Assembly: GCA_009733575.1 (NCBI GenBank)
Contig: ML769445.1
Span: 1-64,000 of the forward strand
Direction of reading: 5' to 3'
From: Gymnopus androsaceus JB14
Taxonomy: Eukaryota > Basidiomycota > Agaricomycetes > Agaricales > Omphalotaceae
Length of the DNA stretch: 64,000 nt
The notes under the pieces are model-generated. The model searched no databases and was not told the origin of the DNA. It saw only the letters and a program-made list of their open reading frames with translations. Positions 20,931-33,506 of the stretch are shown here, piece after piece (positions within the stretch are counted from its first letter, which is position 1; the number at the start of each line of letters is the position of its first letter). The translations under genes and the position numbers were made by a program.

Positions 20931-23900
20931 TAGGCACCCAACTTTTTCATTCATAAAAGTGGGTTTACTTACTTGTTCTCTGATAGTAATACCTCCGCCG
21001 AAAGAGGCCCATTCTCTGTAAGACCTGTCAGAATACAGTAGCATACAGAAAATCTCGAATGATATCTTTCGACAGTATGCGATTGTAGGCTACCGTGCAA
21101 CTACCGTGGCTGGTACGAGTTCGATTTCCCTTCATACCCAGATAACAGTTTTATTATTTTTACCCATACTTATAAAATGATTGTCAGTACAGTGACTTAC
21201 CAGTTGCAGCTTCACCAGTCAGAACAAATCTTCCAATTCGACAAACCAGTGGGATAGATTTTTCGCACCGCTTTTTGGCGTAAAACGCGCTCTGCTCGGA
21301 ACGGAACACTAGCAATGTTGAATGATTTATTGATGTCGTGCCTAGACAGCCTATTAAGCCCTGGACTAGTACTGCTCGCTCTACGTAAACCTCCGAGTCG
21401 CTAAGTCGGGAATAAGTACAAATTCGACCACTGATGCAGTGCGGCGTCTAACGAACTCCGAGTCAGAGTATGTACAATCACTCGGAGAGGTCTATAAAAT
21501 GGGCATACTTACTGAAGTATGTATTCAGCAGAATACCCAACAAGCTTGAGCGCGTGAGTGTAATTTATATTTCGCATACATGTCGCTCGTTTCTCGGATT
21601 CAGTTTCTTTCGCCTCTGAGACTCGCCGCAGGGATATCGAACCTCTGTACTGGCACTACCGTATGTATATGCATATACATTGCCACTGCTACTAGCTTGC
21701 GTCATATGGATGTCGTGCCAAAATTTATAGTTACGCGTTCGAATCTAACTCTGCATAATATACTCGCCTCAGACCGACCTTATCTCTCCGACCACTCTAC
21801 CCATACCGGGATCTTTCCGTCAAAAATCGTTTAGCGTCATTAGTCTCAAGTCCATTTAGAGACTAGTAACCGCGGCCGTTATTTTGAACAAAAACAGAAA
21901 CCTATGTATACCGCAACCAATCCCCTCGGCCCAGACTCTCTCAGATTAGATGTAGATCCTTTTTTGCCCAACTTGCGTGGCACAACCAAGTTCACGTAAG
22001 TCGTCCGCCAATGAGTATTACTCAGGGCGGCAGCGTTGCGAAGGCGGAGGAGTGTTAGTCGTTTCAGATTTTTTTCGTCAGGAAACAAGGACAAAAACTG
22101 TCGTTGCGTACATGGGTGTGACAGTGTAACATCTCATCTTGAAGATTGCGCGTCTCAAAGAACTATTTTTGTGTATCCACCGGTTCCCGAATCCTTCCAG
22201 GTCTCGAGACTTAAAAGTCCCATCTGTCCCTCCTGACGATACTGTTGAAATTGTCTGCGAAAACATCAATCAACCAACGAACGGAGATCGGCGGTTCGCC
22301 AAAGCGGGAAAGTAGACGTAGATCTTTCGGGCTCACCCACGTCTCCACGTCCCCACGTCCCCATGCATAGGCTCAAGCCCATAATCCAAACATCAACGCT
22401 GCACGTTTCAGAAGATTGAAGCTATGTAAAATCGTATATATATCAATCTATTCTGCCCTCAGGAATACTTGACCATGGTACTTGTCCCTATTGCAGCCCT
22501 TCCGCGTAATGTACGGAGATGTGTACGAGCCTAGATCCACAGTCACTAGAAATGCTGAAGGTTAGAGATTTTTACATATGTACCTTGCTGGTTAGCATGG
22601 GAAGCGGCGGTCACCTTTCAAACCTCGTCTCGACTGTTTATAAAGCGGGTTTCCCTAGGAATTGTTCATTGATAAACATAGGATGCAAGTGTTAGGATCC
22701 TAGGATGCCACATAGCAGTCGTACTGGATTTAGATGTCCGACGATGAGTCAGGCGATGCACTAAGGGAGAAACAGAGAGAGGGCAAAAGGAAGGGCTAGA
22801 AGTGATAGGTAGGGAGCATGCTACCCCTGTTCCGAGTTAGGCAGGTGCGAGGGGAAAGTGGGGAGAGAGAAGCATAGGAAGCGACGACCTGGTGAGGGGG
22901 ATTTTATGAGGACTCGAGGAGGTCCGTATAGTATGTAACGGGATTCGATGCTTGACTATGATTCGTGCGGACCGTTGACCGTTTATGAGAACAGATATGG
23001 AAGGAAGTGCCGTTGACGCCTCCCCCTCGGTGACTACATTCTCTTCTGATGCGTCTCGTTCGACGTTCTGTTCTCAGGAAAAGAAACTCGCAGATGGGAA
23101 ATGAAAAGTGCCAATAAGTAGCCCACCGCCGCAGGTGCAAAGAGTGATCTTTGGCGGAACCTGGAGCTTTTAACGGCGAGGGTTCGTCCCAATATGGGCC
23201 TAGATTGAAAGGAGCAATTGCTAGCACCGGAAAGTACCTGATCTGGGAATAGTTGGTTGATGCCTGCCTGAGGCATGCTCTGATTCGTGCGGGAACAAGT
23301 CAGATCTAAAAGCCGAGAATGGACAAAGCAAGGTTCTACACATGCAGCTATTGGCCCGGATTCCGAATCGAGCTCCGAATGAGCAGCGAAGAACGTCGAG
23401 AAACTAGAGTCAAAGAGACGTTTAATAACAGGAATCGGAGGCCATATTGGCATTTTTACAATGCAAGACTTTACCTATAAAATTCATATAAAACAAATGA
23501 TTACAGCGGGAATTACGATGTAATTCGGAAAGGAGGAGGGCCGTATTTGTCGGTGATACGCAACAGGCCGATGCGTCATTAGAGCTCCAGAGATTTATCA
23601 GAGAAAGGGAGAATACAACTTGTAGCTTTTCCTCGCCCTTACAGAGCCTAGAGACTTGCTGAAACAATATCTATAGACAAAAAGTGACTTTGGTTGTTAC
23701 GGTTTCTGTCCAAAAAGAGATCGAGCGTGACTCTGAGAAATTGTGGCAGCTTTTCGGCACTCAATCAATTTCTCCTCTTACTTCCTCCATCGCCGTTACT
23801 CTCACCCTACCACCTGTTCCCTTCCCTTTGCCAGAGAACAGCCAGAAATATCGTATAGGTTTCTGGACATCGTTCTGAGCGGTCTCCGGCCCTCTAAGGC

Positions 23901-23948
23901 CATTGCTCACTTCTTTCCCTTCCGACGAGCTCGCTTAATTGTCGAAAC
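20931..23948. other. Intergenic, nothing recognised
   Basis: About 3 kb without a recognisable gene. Open frames are short and lack known motifs. A small run of acgtccccacgtcc lies near 22346. The last few hundred bases are pyrimidine-rich (23760-23850) and probably belong to the promoter and 5' UTR of the ARID-domain gene. Confidence 0.4.
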
Positions 23949-26900
23949 ATGGCCGATCGCCTCTCTCAGTATTCCATGGGCCATAATTTTGCACCAGGAA
24001 CACAAGGAATGATGCAGCAGCACCAGTTGAATGCCATGCAGCAGCAGCAACAACTTCAGCAGCAGTCTGGCCAGCAGCCGGATTCTTCTCAGCAGCCTCA
24101 TCTTGGAATGCCTGGATTTTCAGACCAGCGACTATGGTCTCAGATGCAGCATATGCAACAAATGCGTAATCAGAATGGTCAGGATATGAATACTCCTCAA
24201 CAGGCAAGTAATTGTTTCATTATTTTATTATTCCGTTTCTCGCTTCGACTTTTTTCGGCTGTTTTCATGTTCTTTCACGATGGATTCCTTCCTTTCGTAT
24301 GCTCTGCGCATATCTCTGCTCAAACAAAGTGACGCCGACTCTTCTCTCATCTCGATCCAATTACGTGTTTGGTGTGAGATTAACTCCTCTCTATCTCAAT
24401 AATAGATGGCCGACCTTGTAAGGAGCCAGAATATGGCTCAGTTGCAGTCGCAGCAGCAGCAGCGCTTTGGTGGATTGGGAATGGGTGGTCCTAGTTCCGG
24501 CCAACAACATCAGACTCCACACAACATGCAGATGGGCTTCACAAACATGGATCAGCATAATCCCAGCTTTCAGTCGATGCAACATCGACAGAACATGCTG
24601 CAAGCTTTGCAGGGGAATCAGCAGCATTCTCGCCAACTCGAGCTTATGGTTTCCGCTCAGAATCAGCAGAATCAGAACGGACCCACTAGAGTAACCAGCG
24701 GGGTTCCTATGAACAATGGTGCAGCAGGATTAAACCCTCTGCAGCCGCAGAACGACATGTTTTCTAATCCGAACGACATGCGTCGCCCCTCTCCCCATCC
24801 TCCTACTTTACTAGGAAACCAGCAACCAAACTCCAACGGCATGACCCCGAATCCTCGTGTGACAACGCTCCAAGTCCAAGGGCGCACAATTCAACCTTGC
24901 TGACCTGACGGAACGAGCAGCGACGCTTCGCAACATGATTCAGAATCAGGAAATGCAGATGCGCCAACTTCAGGCACAACGCGCTGGAATGCCTGATAAT
25001 GTGTTCATGGCGAAAATGCGTACATTCCAGGTCGATATAACTAACCGGAAAGAATCTTTGAACAAGATCATAACGTTGACGAACATCTGCATGCAGCAGA
25101 ATTCTGAATAACGGTGGCGGTTCTCTGTGCGTATCTGTCATTACAGTAACTTTCATCCGTCTAACTGGTCTTTTTTTCGTAGTAATATGGGTCCTTCTCC
25201 TGGAGGTCCTCCTCCTCCAGGCAACAACGGTCAGCCTTGGCCAGCGCCGTTTGGAAATAACGCGCAGCCCTCATCTCAGCCTCAGGCACCTGGTTCTGGT
25301 CAACGATCCAGTCCGCATCCTCAACCCGGTCATCCCCTCAATTCCCCGGGTAACGTACCCCCTCGCTCTGGTCCTACTCCCCAACAATCAATGAACCCCT
25401 TTCCATCTTTAAACCAGTCGCCGTTAAACTTTCCTATGAACAACTCCGCGAATAACGCTTCCGGGCCTAGTAACCTGGGACCGAACATCCCAGCACCTCC
25501 GTTAAATCCGAATGTTATAGGTCCTCTAGACAAGCAGCGATTCGAGACCTCGTATAAGCAGTGGTGCTTAACGAAAAACATCGTGCATGACCCGCGGCTT
25601 CTTGCCTTCGAATCCAGACCCATTGATCTGTTCCAATTGCATTGTCATGTCATGCGTGAGGGAGGTATTCAGAACGTGAGTTTTCTGTCTTTATTAAATG
25701 ATTGCGAGACTCAAGGTCTTGGGAAATAGGTTACACGCAAGGAGCTATGGCCTGTAATCGCTGGGCGCTTGGGTGTGGTGCACTTCCCCGGTACAGTGAA
25801 CGAGCCGCCAAAATCAGGCCCAGCTGCTGCGATACATATTCAGCACGTCTACAAGGAATATCTCTCAGCCTTCGACACGGTTTATATGGCCTCCGTGCTG
25901 GACAGTCGACGAAAAACGGGCCAGTTGCCTGGCGGTCAGTTTCCTCAGGCAGCCCTATCCTTCCCCGAAATCGTGCGAGGTTTCAACCCCAACCAGCTGC
26001 GTATGATCATCGCATGTGCAGACAAGACGGCGGCTGAGTTGAGGGCTCGCGGGATGTCTGAGAGCATGGTTAGCTTCATTGAGAACCATCGCGCTAGTCT
26101 GCAAGGCATGGCTGTGGATCAGGAAAATTTCGGTAATGATCTACGTAGGACTCAACCACCTGGTCAAGTACCAGGCGGACTCGTTGGCCAGTCCTTCTCT
26201 AACCCAGGCATCGCGGTCAATCCGGGTGCGCCACCATTTAGTCGCCCCCCTAGCGAGCATCAACCTTCCCTTCAAGCCGGACCTATAATCCCACGTCCGA
26301 CTCGAGAGCAGATGAATGTGGCTCAGCTGAACATCAACAGGCTCAAATCAGATTATACAGCCCGTGGTAAGCGATTTTGTTCTGTTTTTACACCCAGGAG
26401 ACTTATTTATTCTCAACAGTAATTCCGATGATGCCTCCTGTTGAGGTCCCACCTACAAACAGGGCGGAATACAGCAGCTTGCTGGAGATTGTGCTTCGAC
26501 TTGCAAATGATCTCGACAACAAGCTACCCGTCTTTAGTATTGTTTCCAAGAACGAGGAAAACACGAGGAAGCTTTTGAGTGCTGTATGTCTTTTTTGCGC
26601 AACACCCTTTATCTTGTTTATTAACAATCAGTTAGATCGTTACGGTGCAACACCAAAGGACTTTGGTGGCGTCACCTAATCCTAAATTCATTGTTTCCTT
26701 TGAGACTCTGCGGCTATTTTATAGTCAGCTCACGAACGCGGGACGCCAGATTCACGGTGTCATTCAGACTATCCTCAAAGGAGACCATCCTCCTCCAGGG
26801 CCTCCCGGAGATCCACACGCTGTTGGTCCTGTGCCACCGCATCTACCGCATTCAAATCCTCCTCAAATTCCTCCGCAGGTTAATCCTCGCGTACCTCCGA

Positions 26901-27880
26901 CTCTCGGGAAACCACCCTTGAACAATACTAAAAAACCTGTTTCTACTCCCACTCCTCCTGCCTCTGCTGCCACTCCTGTGCCCAGTGCACCAACACCTAC
27001 TGCAGCAGCCGCCTCACCCCAAACACCGAAATCGCCAAAGTCCAAAAAGAAGAAAGTTCCTCCTGCTCGGAAGCCATCTATTAAAACCACTACTCCTACT
27101 CTTCCGCCTTCCACCCTTGAACAACCAAACCAAACCTCTCCATCGTCCACCGCTGGCGTCAAGCGACAACGGGAGGAAGAGCCCGAGCCCTCCCTTCCTA
27201 CTCCCGGGCCTTCTGCTGGGCCGAGCTCCAGTCCTATGCCACCAGTTGTAAACGAACCCTCACCTCCCAAACGGGCAAAGACCGACTGGGAGGGACCTAT
27301 CAGCGAAACATTGCAAAAGAAGAACCAGGCGGTGGAAAACATCAAAACTGAGGAGGATGCCAGTCAATTTCTCGAGCAGATGACCGAGTTGATTAAGATG
27401 GCTGGGAGCGAAGAGCAAACATCGTTGTCGTCAGATATCTCTGATACCCTCGAGCAGTTCCTCAGGGGTTATGGCGGTGTACCCGACTCCGATGCTTCAA
27501 ACACCTTCTCGTCGCTGGGTTTGAGTGAAGTAGGTGGCTCGATGGATGCATCGACCTCTCAGCTTCCCCCCCACGATCTTACCGAGTTCTTCGACTTTTC
27601 CCTGTTCCCGAACGAAGATGAATACGAGTCGAAGGTGGGAACACCTGACTTGATTTCTTCGTCGTCGACCAATCCAAGTCCGGAATCCCAGGCAGATGCT
27701 GATCCAGCACATCATGCAACTGCACTACTAGACATTAAGCAGGAGGAGTACGACCCGCTGAGGCTGGGTACGTTGAAGGAGATTGATGGTGGTGAGTCGG
27801 CCTACTATCAGTCTACGGACTGGAAGTGGGATGGGCAGATGACTACTCTGGAGCAACCGTGGGCGATCTTTAACTCATAG
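23949..27880 (+). CDS. ARID/BRIGHT-domain protein, possible Swi1-like SWI/SNF subunit
   Basis: Exons by eye: 23949-24203, 24406-25126, 25183-25675, 25730-26366, 26420-26583, 26636-27880. The N-terminus is glutamine-rich. The ARID DNA-binding domain starts at LDKQRFETSYKQWCL (25525), spans LFQLHCHVMREGG and, after an intron, VTRKELWPVIAGRLG. A helical region (ELRARGMSESMVSFIE) and a Pro/Ala-rich segment with KKKKVPPARK and KRQREEEPEP follow, then an acidic end. Q-rich plus ARID suits the Swi1/ARID1 subunit of SWI/SNF; that is inference. Intron 1 has a GC donor (cag|gcaagt). Two apparent +1 shifts lie in exon 2: one near 24892, where the frame should pass from GRTI to LADLTERAA, and one near 25106. 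The decayed paralogue lacks these, so they may be assembly errors. Two other copies lie upstream. Confidence 0.75.
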
Positions 27881-28264
27881 TACCTACGAGGCTCATTTCT
27901 TTTATCTCTGGTTGAATGATATATGTATTCCTGTGTAGTGTTTTTTTACCTCTCCGTTGCTCCTTAATCTCCTTTCACACTATATATCTTATTCTATGGT
28001 TTTCTCGGCGTGGAGGTGCTGTTTTCCTATCCTTCTATTCCTATTCCTATTCCTCGATATTATCTTCTCATATTACTTATTCTCCTCTCGTACCCTGTCT
28101 CTTCCTCTAGTTTTACGTTTTTCTTGGTTTACCTGCTGTGTATTGCTACTGTGTTGTTCTATTCGCTATCGATTTTCTTGTCGACATTGGACCGAATATA
28201 TTCATTGAGGCTACATAGAATTACAGAAGACACACAATAATGATGATTATACACAATGCGATAT

Positions 28265-29453
28265 TCACGATGATTTACCAGTAGCTGAAGTAGTCTTGGA
28301 AGTACGGAACTGTCGAGCAGTATTGCCTAATATCCGCGCACGTAGCGACTCTGCTGCAGATGAGGAAGACGTTTTGGAGGTAGTTGGACGGAGGGAGCGG
28401 GAAGAGGAAGGCGTGATGGAGGTCTCTACAGCCAACTTTCGACGTTTACTTTCACGAAGTAAAATCTCTTCCCTACCCTTCTGCCATTGCTCTTTAGCAT
28501 CCTTTATCGTCTCTGCATCTTCATCGACCAAGGTAAGGGTTGTCGGTAAAGCATACCGATCCTTTACTTGCGTGTCCGATTTTTCCTTCTCTTTCCGTAT
28601 CTTTTTATCCTCCCTAAAATGTTTGCGAACTTTGAGCGACAGAGAATAAGGGTCAGAGTTGTACTGATCTGAAGCATCCAATAAGGACTCGAGCCGTGGA
28701 ATTTGAACCTTTGTTTGATGATTCTTTGCATCGGTAGACTTTTCCAGGGCTGCTAATGGATCGGCAGGTCCAGCATTACTATCTGTGTCTAGAATAAAAA
28801 CAATTAGATAATAACCGTAGACTCATAGCTTGAGCATACCATGCACTGCAAATCCACCGTTCTCCTCAGGATTCCAGTCCTCGTCTTTCTGTCTCGCTCC
28901 AGAAACAACAACGTATCGGGTATTCTGATATAGAATGAGTCATCAACGTGGAGCTGCAATTGGTGGGACATTCGGCCTCACCTTGGGATCCGTCTGTATT
29001 TCGAACCATCCATCGCAAAGGTGACATTTACATCGGAACGAAAAGATTGGAGTAGAGTAATAGCTGCCGACTTTCTTTTTCTCCGCATTGTAACGAACTC
29101 CCATACCGATATGGTTGTTGCATGTCCCACTAAACGATATATTGTAGCCGACAACACAACTAAGAAAGACAAATGCACCTACCACCAGATGTTAAATGGA
29201 AGTTCGAACCGAGTGATTAGTATTCCTTGGTCTAATTTCCGAGCGCGGTCACCGAGAGCATGTTTTCCTAGACATTACAGCATTTAGAAGAGCTCTGTCT
29301 GAATGATTAAATGATACTGACCTCTGTAAGAGTTCAGGCTGCCATGTTTCTCTCCATCAAAGTCCGGTGGATAGTATTTGTTGAATCCTTCGGTCAGATT
29401 ATAGTTTTAGTAGAGAAGAATGCTGAGCAATGATACACCTACTCGCCCTGCAT
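28265..29453 (-). CDS. saf4: Saf4/YJU2B (CWC16 family) splicing factor
   Basis: Read on the minus strand the gene gives MQG-FNKYYPPDFDG, EKHGSLNSYRG, KHALGDRARKLDQGI, FNIWCGTCNNHIGMGVRYNA, FRCKCHLCDGWFEIQTDPK, then VVSGARQKDEDWNPEENGG. This is the conserved N-terminal half of the CWC16 family, with the zinc-binding CxxC pairs. A charged C-terminus (LKVRKHFREDKK) ends at 28265. Family members (Yju2, Saf4, CCDC130/YJU2B) act with the spliceosome around the catalytic steps. At least five introns are needed; the first, right after M-Q-G, appears to use a GC donor (agg|gcgagt), and the start at 29453 depends on that. No frame breaks were found otherwise. Confidence 0.88.
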
Positions 29454-30334
29454 GATGATGGTAGTCTCACTCGAATATACTGGCGATTCGTGTACAGATG
29501 GATGATGGTAGTAGAACAGGAAATAAGCGCTTATTTAACGTTAGTAAGCGCGCAGCGGCTCATCTTGCCAACTCCTCACGTTTAAAATTCCTCAAGTCAT
29601 TATCGAGTTCGTAGAGCTCCTAAGTACTCTCGCATAAGTAGACGACGAATTGAGGACTTCGTAAAGGCGCTGAGCCTCGTTGAGCAGGCACATATCGCTC
29701 GTCGCTGAAGGACCCAACGCGTAATATCTATTATATCATCGAAATATAGGCGTGCCGCGTTAGATTGGCATGCATGCCTGTTCTTGTACCGCTTAGTTGT
29801 TGCACTTATATTAGCCGCCTGTACCGAGGGATCTTGCGTTATCAGTCTAGGTACAGAGGCAAAACAAACAGAATAAGAACCGAAAGCGTGAAAATTCAGC
29901 AGGAAAGGCAAGGCACCGGAAAGCGAGACTTGCAGAAGCAAAGTCATTCAGAAAAAAATGCAGAGAGGACTGCAATAACCCCCAAGCAATAACCCCCAGT
30001 CCAAAGCCCAGAATATCACCGTAAGCTTGCACAAAACCTACTCCAGCTCCTGCCAGTGGTAAGCATTGACTTAAATTGACAGTGCGACTTGCAACTCATG
30101 TCTCAGCCGATTGAGCTAAGTGCAGACATAAAATATATTACATTTTCAATTTTGTAATCCCGCACGTATCGTTACTAGACACTCCGAACACATACTACTA
30201 CCGCATCGGAGAGCATGATTCCAGCACCTCATCGAATCCAATAATCAGATCACTCTACAGTAGCACCCGAGTCAGCCTAACATTTGCATTGATAAACAAA
30301 TGGAGTGCTAGCGCACAAATTCCTGGACGCTTGC
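29454..30334. other. Intergenic, nothing recognised
   Basis: 881 bp between two minus-strand genes. No recognisable frame or RNA gene. It must contain the Saf4 promoter side and the glutaredoxin 3' end. Confidence 0.5.
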
Positions 30335-31309
30335 TCACGCGGCACTGATAAGCTCGGCGAGCTTCCCATTCTTGTATGCGGCTTGGGTGTCGTCGTTACC
30401 TAGAGAGATAAGTGAGGAGTGAGTTGAGTGGCAGTGTGGGCCCTGGCGAGGTGAAAGCAACTCGGAGACGAAACAACAGAAATGGAAATAGAGGAGAAGG
30501 AATAAAATAGGAATAGGAGTGAGATTCCATGGGAGAGGACGGAGGAAGAGCGAAAGAATAATAATGATTCATACGAACCTCCGATGTGTTGTTTGTCTGG
30601 ATGGAGATGGAGAAAGAAAGGATGGTCAGTTCATAATTCAGCAATTCGATGATTGACTGGGAGAAAAGAACAAATGAGGTGAAGAAACGCTTAGAAAGCA
30701 AGGATGGAGGAAATGTCGGAAGGGAAGGGATTCATAGTGGAGGGACAAACATGACATAATAGAATAGATGGAATCAAGTCCGTCATGAGCAAAATACCAT
30801 AAGGACAGACGAACTCAAATCAGGTCAAGGAGATGAAGAAGGAATCAACGATGAAGAAAGAAGAAAAAACCCTCTACTCACTAACGAAAATGTTAGGAAC
30901 CGTTCGTTGCCCGGTCTTCTCTGCGAGGTACGATTGGATCTCATCGCCGCCTTCGGTTTCGTCTAGTCTGTATATCGATGGAAATAGTCAGTACATGCCG
31001 TAGCGTATGTAGTGCCAGCTTCAAATCGGAATCGGAATCGAGACTCGATTATCGATAGACTGGGAATTAAAGCTCACTCGGATACTCACTCAATGAATCT
31101 TGGTCTTGACATCTGGGTACTCTGTTTGGAAGAGAGCCTTTGCTTTTTTACAGTATGGGCACCAACTCTTGGAGAAGATTGCGATAGTGTTCTCGTCGAT
31201 CGAGGTCTGATTGATCAGACAGATAAGCATTGATTTTGAAAGAGGCGCGGTCAGTAAACATTGATTAGGCAGAATCAAAACTGACATTAACTAGTTCCTT
31301 AGCAGCCAT
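30335..31309 (-). CDS. grx: Glutaredoxin (dithiol, CPYC)
   Basis: The small thiol oxidoreductase glutaredoxin reduces disulfides and glutathionylated proteins with glutathione. Minus-strand exons give MAAKELVN, then [21 protein letters not shown] with the CPYC active site, then [40 protein letters not shown] and [18 protein letters not shown] and GG are the glutathione-binding positions. Five exons; exon 4 is only 18 nt (30579-30596) and encodes NKQHIG. At the exon 2 end (near 31093) the sequence aagattcattga|gtgagt puts a stop in frame; dropping one t would give K-I-H-E joined to LDETEGG. The extra base is either a sequencing error or an inactivating change. Confidence 0.85.
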
Positions 31310-31627
31310 TATCTTGAGTTGATTCAGGGATGGTTTGGATGAGGAAGGTTCTGGGGATTCTACACACTGCAGCTTGAAGTCTTGGTTCGAGTAACGATCG
31401 CAATTGTGGCGTCATATGATGACGCACAGGCCGGATTAGTGAGCCGGCTCGGGCTTGCTCGGGCTGAGATCGTCGAGTTTTTGGTGGTGGCGAAAGTGAG
31501 TTGGAGTACAGGCAACATGCACCCGAGACACGTATGTTGAACCTCTCAAATGCTTATTGAGCATCTGCTAATCTTCGATGTTACAGGCTTACACAGTGCT
31601 CGAGTTCCCATGATGAACCTCCCAGTA
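31310..31627. other. Upstream region of glutaredoxin
   Basis: Promoter side of grx. A possible small intron (gtatgttgaacc to gatgttacag, 31532-31587) suggests some spliced transcript on the plus strand, but no product is recognised. The TA target of the next element is at 31626-31627. Confidence 0.3.
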
Positions 31628-32251
31628 CAGTCATTAACGGGTCCTTTGAACATGTGAGTCCTTTATACAAACAGCTCGGAAGACCTCATTTTTGGGTATT
31701 TTTACTTCGGACTTGATGTAGTATTGAAGTACTACATATTCTGCATCGTTCTGAGGACCTCCGAAAATTCCAGTTTAAATGCAAACACACATTTGCTGTG
31801 TCTAAAAGTGGAAATATTGAAATAGCTTCATAGAAACAGTTAAAACGATGAATATTTTTTACAAACCCATGATTAACCATCCTATATACACATATCTAGC
31901 CCAAAATATGAGCCCCCATGGTTGAGGATGCTCCGAAACAAGAAGGAAAGCTCGCAAGGGAGTCAAGAGTCACACATATAACGGGTGCCGTAACAGTTTT
32001 TAATAGAAAGATAAGCTGCATTAGGCAATTGTCACGCTGTTCAAAGGACTCAAAACTGCATGATAACAGCATTTTCAACTGATAGTCCTCTGGCAGCTTG
32101 AGATCACAGTCTCTTGAGTCATGAGAGTGATATTTTTCCATCTGCTGGTCTAGGAGAACATGCCTATGTAGTTTATATTATGTTTTGTTGAAAACTGGCT
32201 CCTTCCAAGATGTAACTACATTTGGCTGTTCAAAGGACCCGTTAATGACTG
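31628..32251. mobile_element. 624-bp TA-flanked inverted-repeat element (Tc1/mariner-type MITE)
   Basis: Left end cagtcattaacgggtccttt and right end aaaggacccgttaatgactg are perfect inverted repeats of about 25 bp, and the element is flanked by TA on both sides (31626-31627, 32252-32253). A TA duplication and CAGT termini fit the Tc1/mariner/pogo superfamily. The interior encodes nothing recognisable, so it is non-autonomous. Confidence 0.85.
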
Positions 32252-32253
32252 TA

Positions 32254-33506
32254 CATATTGGGGAACCATCCTAAAGTCAACTCCAACGGAACGTTCGTCA
32301 TCTCATAGGAAAAAGTGAACACGGACGAGCGTGGCTACGTCAACTCTGAGAAGATGACTGGCTTGGATGGGATTGCGTGGTGATCCTCTTTAAAACGACC
32401 CTTTCTGGAAGAAACCATTGCCAGTCGGATTACACACAAGATGGTGAGTGTTTCGGAACTTGATATCGTATGCAAGAAGTATTAGGGAACGGCCGACTGT
32501 CGATTCGCTAGGGAACCAATACGCTTATAGTAATATGCGTGATTATCCCGGTATGCCTGACATTTCTAATTTCTTCTCTCCTTAGGTTCGCTCACGGACC
32601 CCAGAGCAGACCTTCCGTCGTTGGGATGATCATGGCTGTTGATAACGTCGGCGAACCACTCGCACCCCTACACCGAAAGCGACACCTTCCTCAGCCGCGA
32701 TGGTGGCTTCACCTAGGAAGTGCATAAACACGCACACATCCGGGAGTTGGTCTGCCAGTGACTTGTAAAGAGCTCAAGTGCCAAATTAGGCCAGAATGCA
32801 TTTGGAATGCGCAGGTACATATATCCTACTTGTTCACTGTTCATCCATGTCCGACACCTCTTTGTATACATGCTTCATTGCTTGGAGAATTAAGATGATG
32901 CACATCAAACTCTGTATCAAAGATTCAAAGTTGGATATGCTCGAGACTCAACTGTAGCTATTGGATTTGGTTGCTCTAAGCCTTAGCCTCTCCACTTCCA
33001 AGTCGAAGCTAATACGCTAGGGTGTATATCAAGCCTCCCCATGTTTGACTACAGCCTAAATAGCATTGCACCGGCAGATTCAAGGACGTGTCAGTCTCGC
33101 TGTTCTGGACATGCACGTACAGTATACTGTATACCGTATGTGATATCTTTTGGTCTATCTCCTTACGTTCAAGCAAACATTCATGCTCTTTAGGGCAACT
33201 TTAGGGTGCAACTACGAGCTGATCTTCAATCCCGCTCGCCAAGGACCTTTCAGCAAGCAACTGCGCGCGCGCAAACTTCTCGTATATATCACTTATCACA
33301 AGCTCAATGCTTTAGGAATCAGGGCACATGCTACGGTCTTACAGTCTCCGTCACGTTTAAGTCCGACTATCGAGATTCGACGCTTTCTATCTCGGCAGCT
33401 TCTTAAGAATTCCGTTCACCTCGTCTCTCAATCTAACCTTTCACTCATGGTTTTCTAATAATCGACCGAAGAATAAACCACGTGAGAATAACCTCTTGGC
33501 ACAGTT
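32254..33506. other. Intergenic, possible remnants
   Basis: No gene recognised. A donor-like gtgagtg follows an ATG near 32440 and an acceptor ttctctccttag precedes gttcgctcacgg at 32586, so a spliced transcript is possible, but the reading frame soon stops. Sequence near 33090-33140 is palindromic (gtatactgtatac). Confidence 0.3.

Noticed and set aside
26863..27345. Long minus-strand open frame over the ARID gene
   Set aside because: It is the antisense of the Pro/Ala-rich exon; composition is glycine/valine-rich as expected from the complement.
30055..30125. tRNA-like D-arm on the minus strand (gctcaatcggctgag)
   Set aside because: No acceptor-stem pairing and no GGTTCGAANCC T-arm at the right distance.
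31896..32141. Minus-strand open frame inside the TA-flanked MITE
   Set aside because: No transposase motif (no DDE residues or helix-turn-helix); likely chance.
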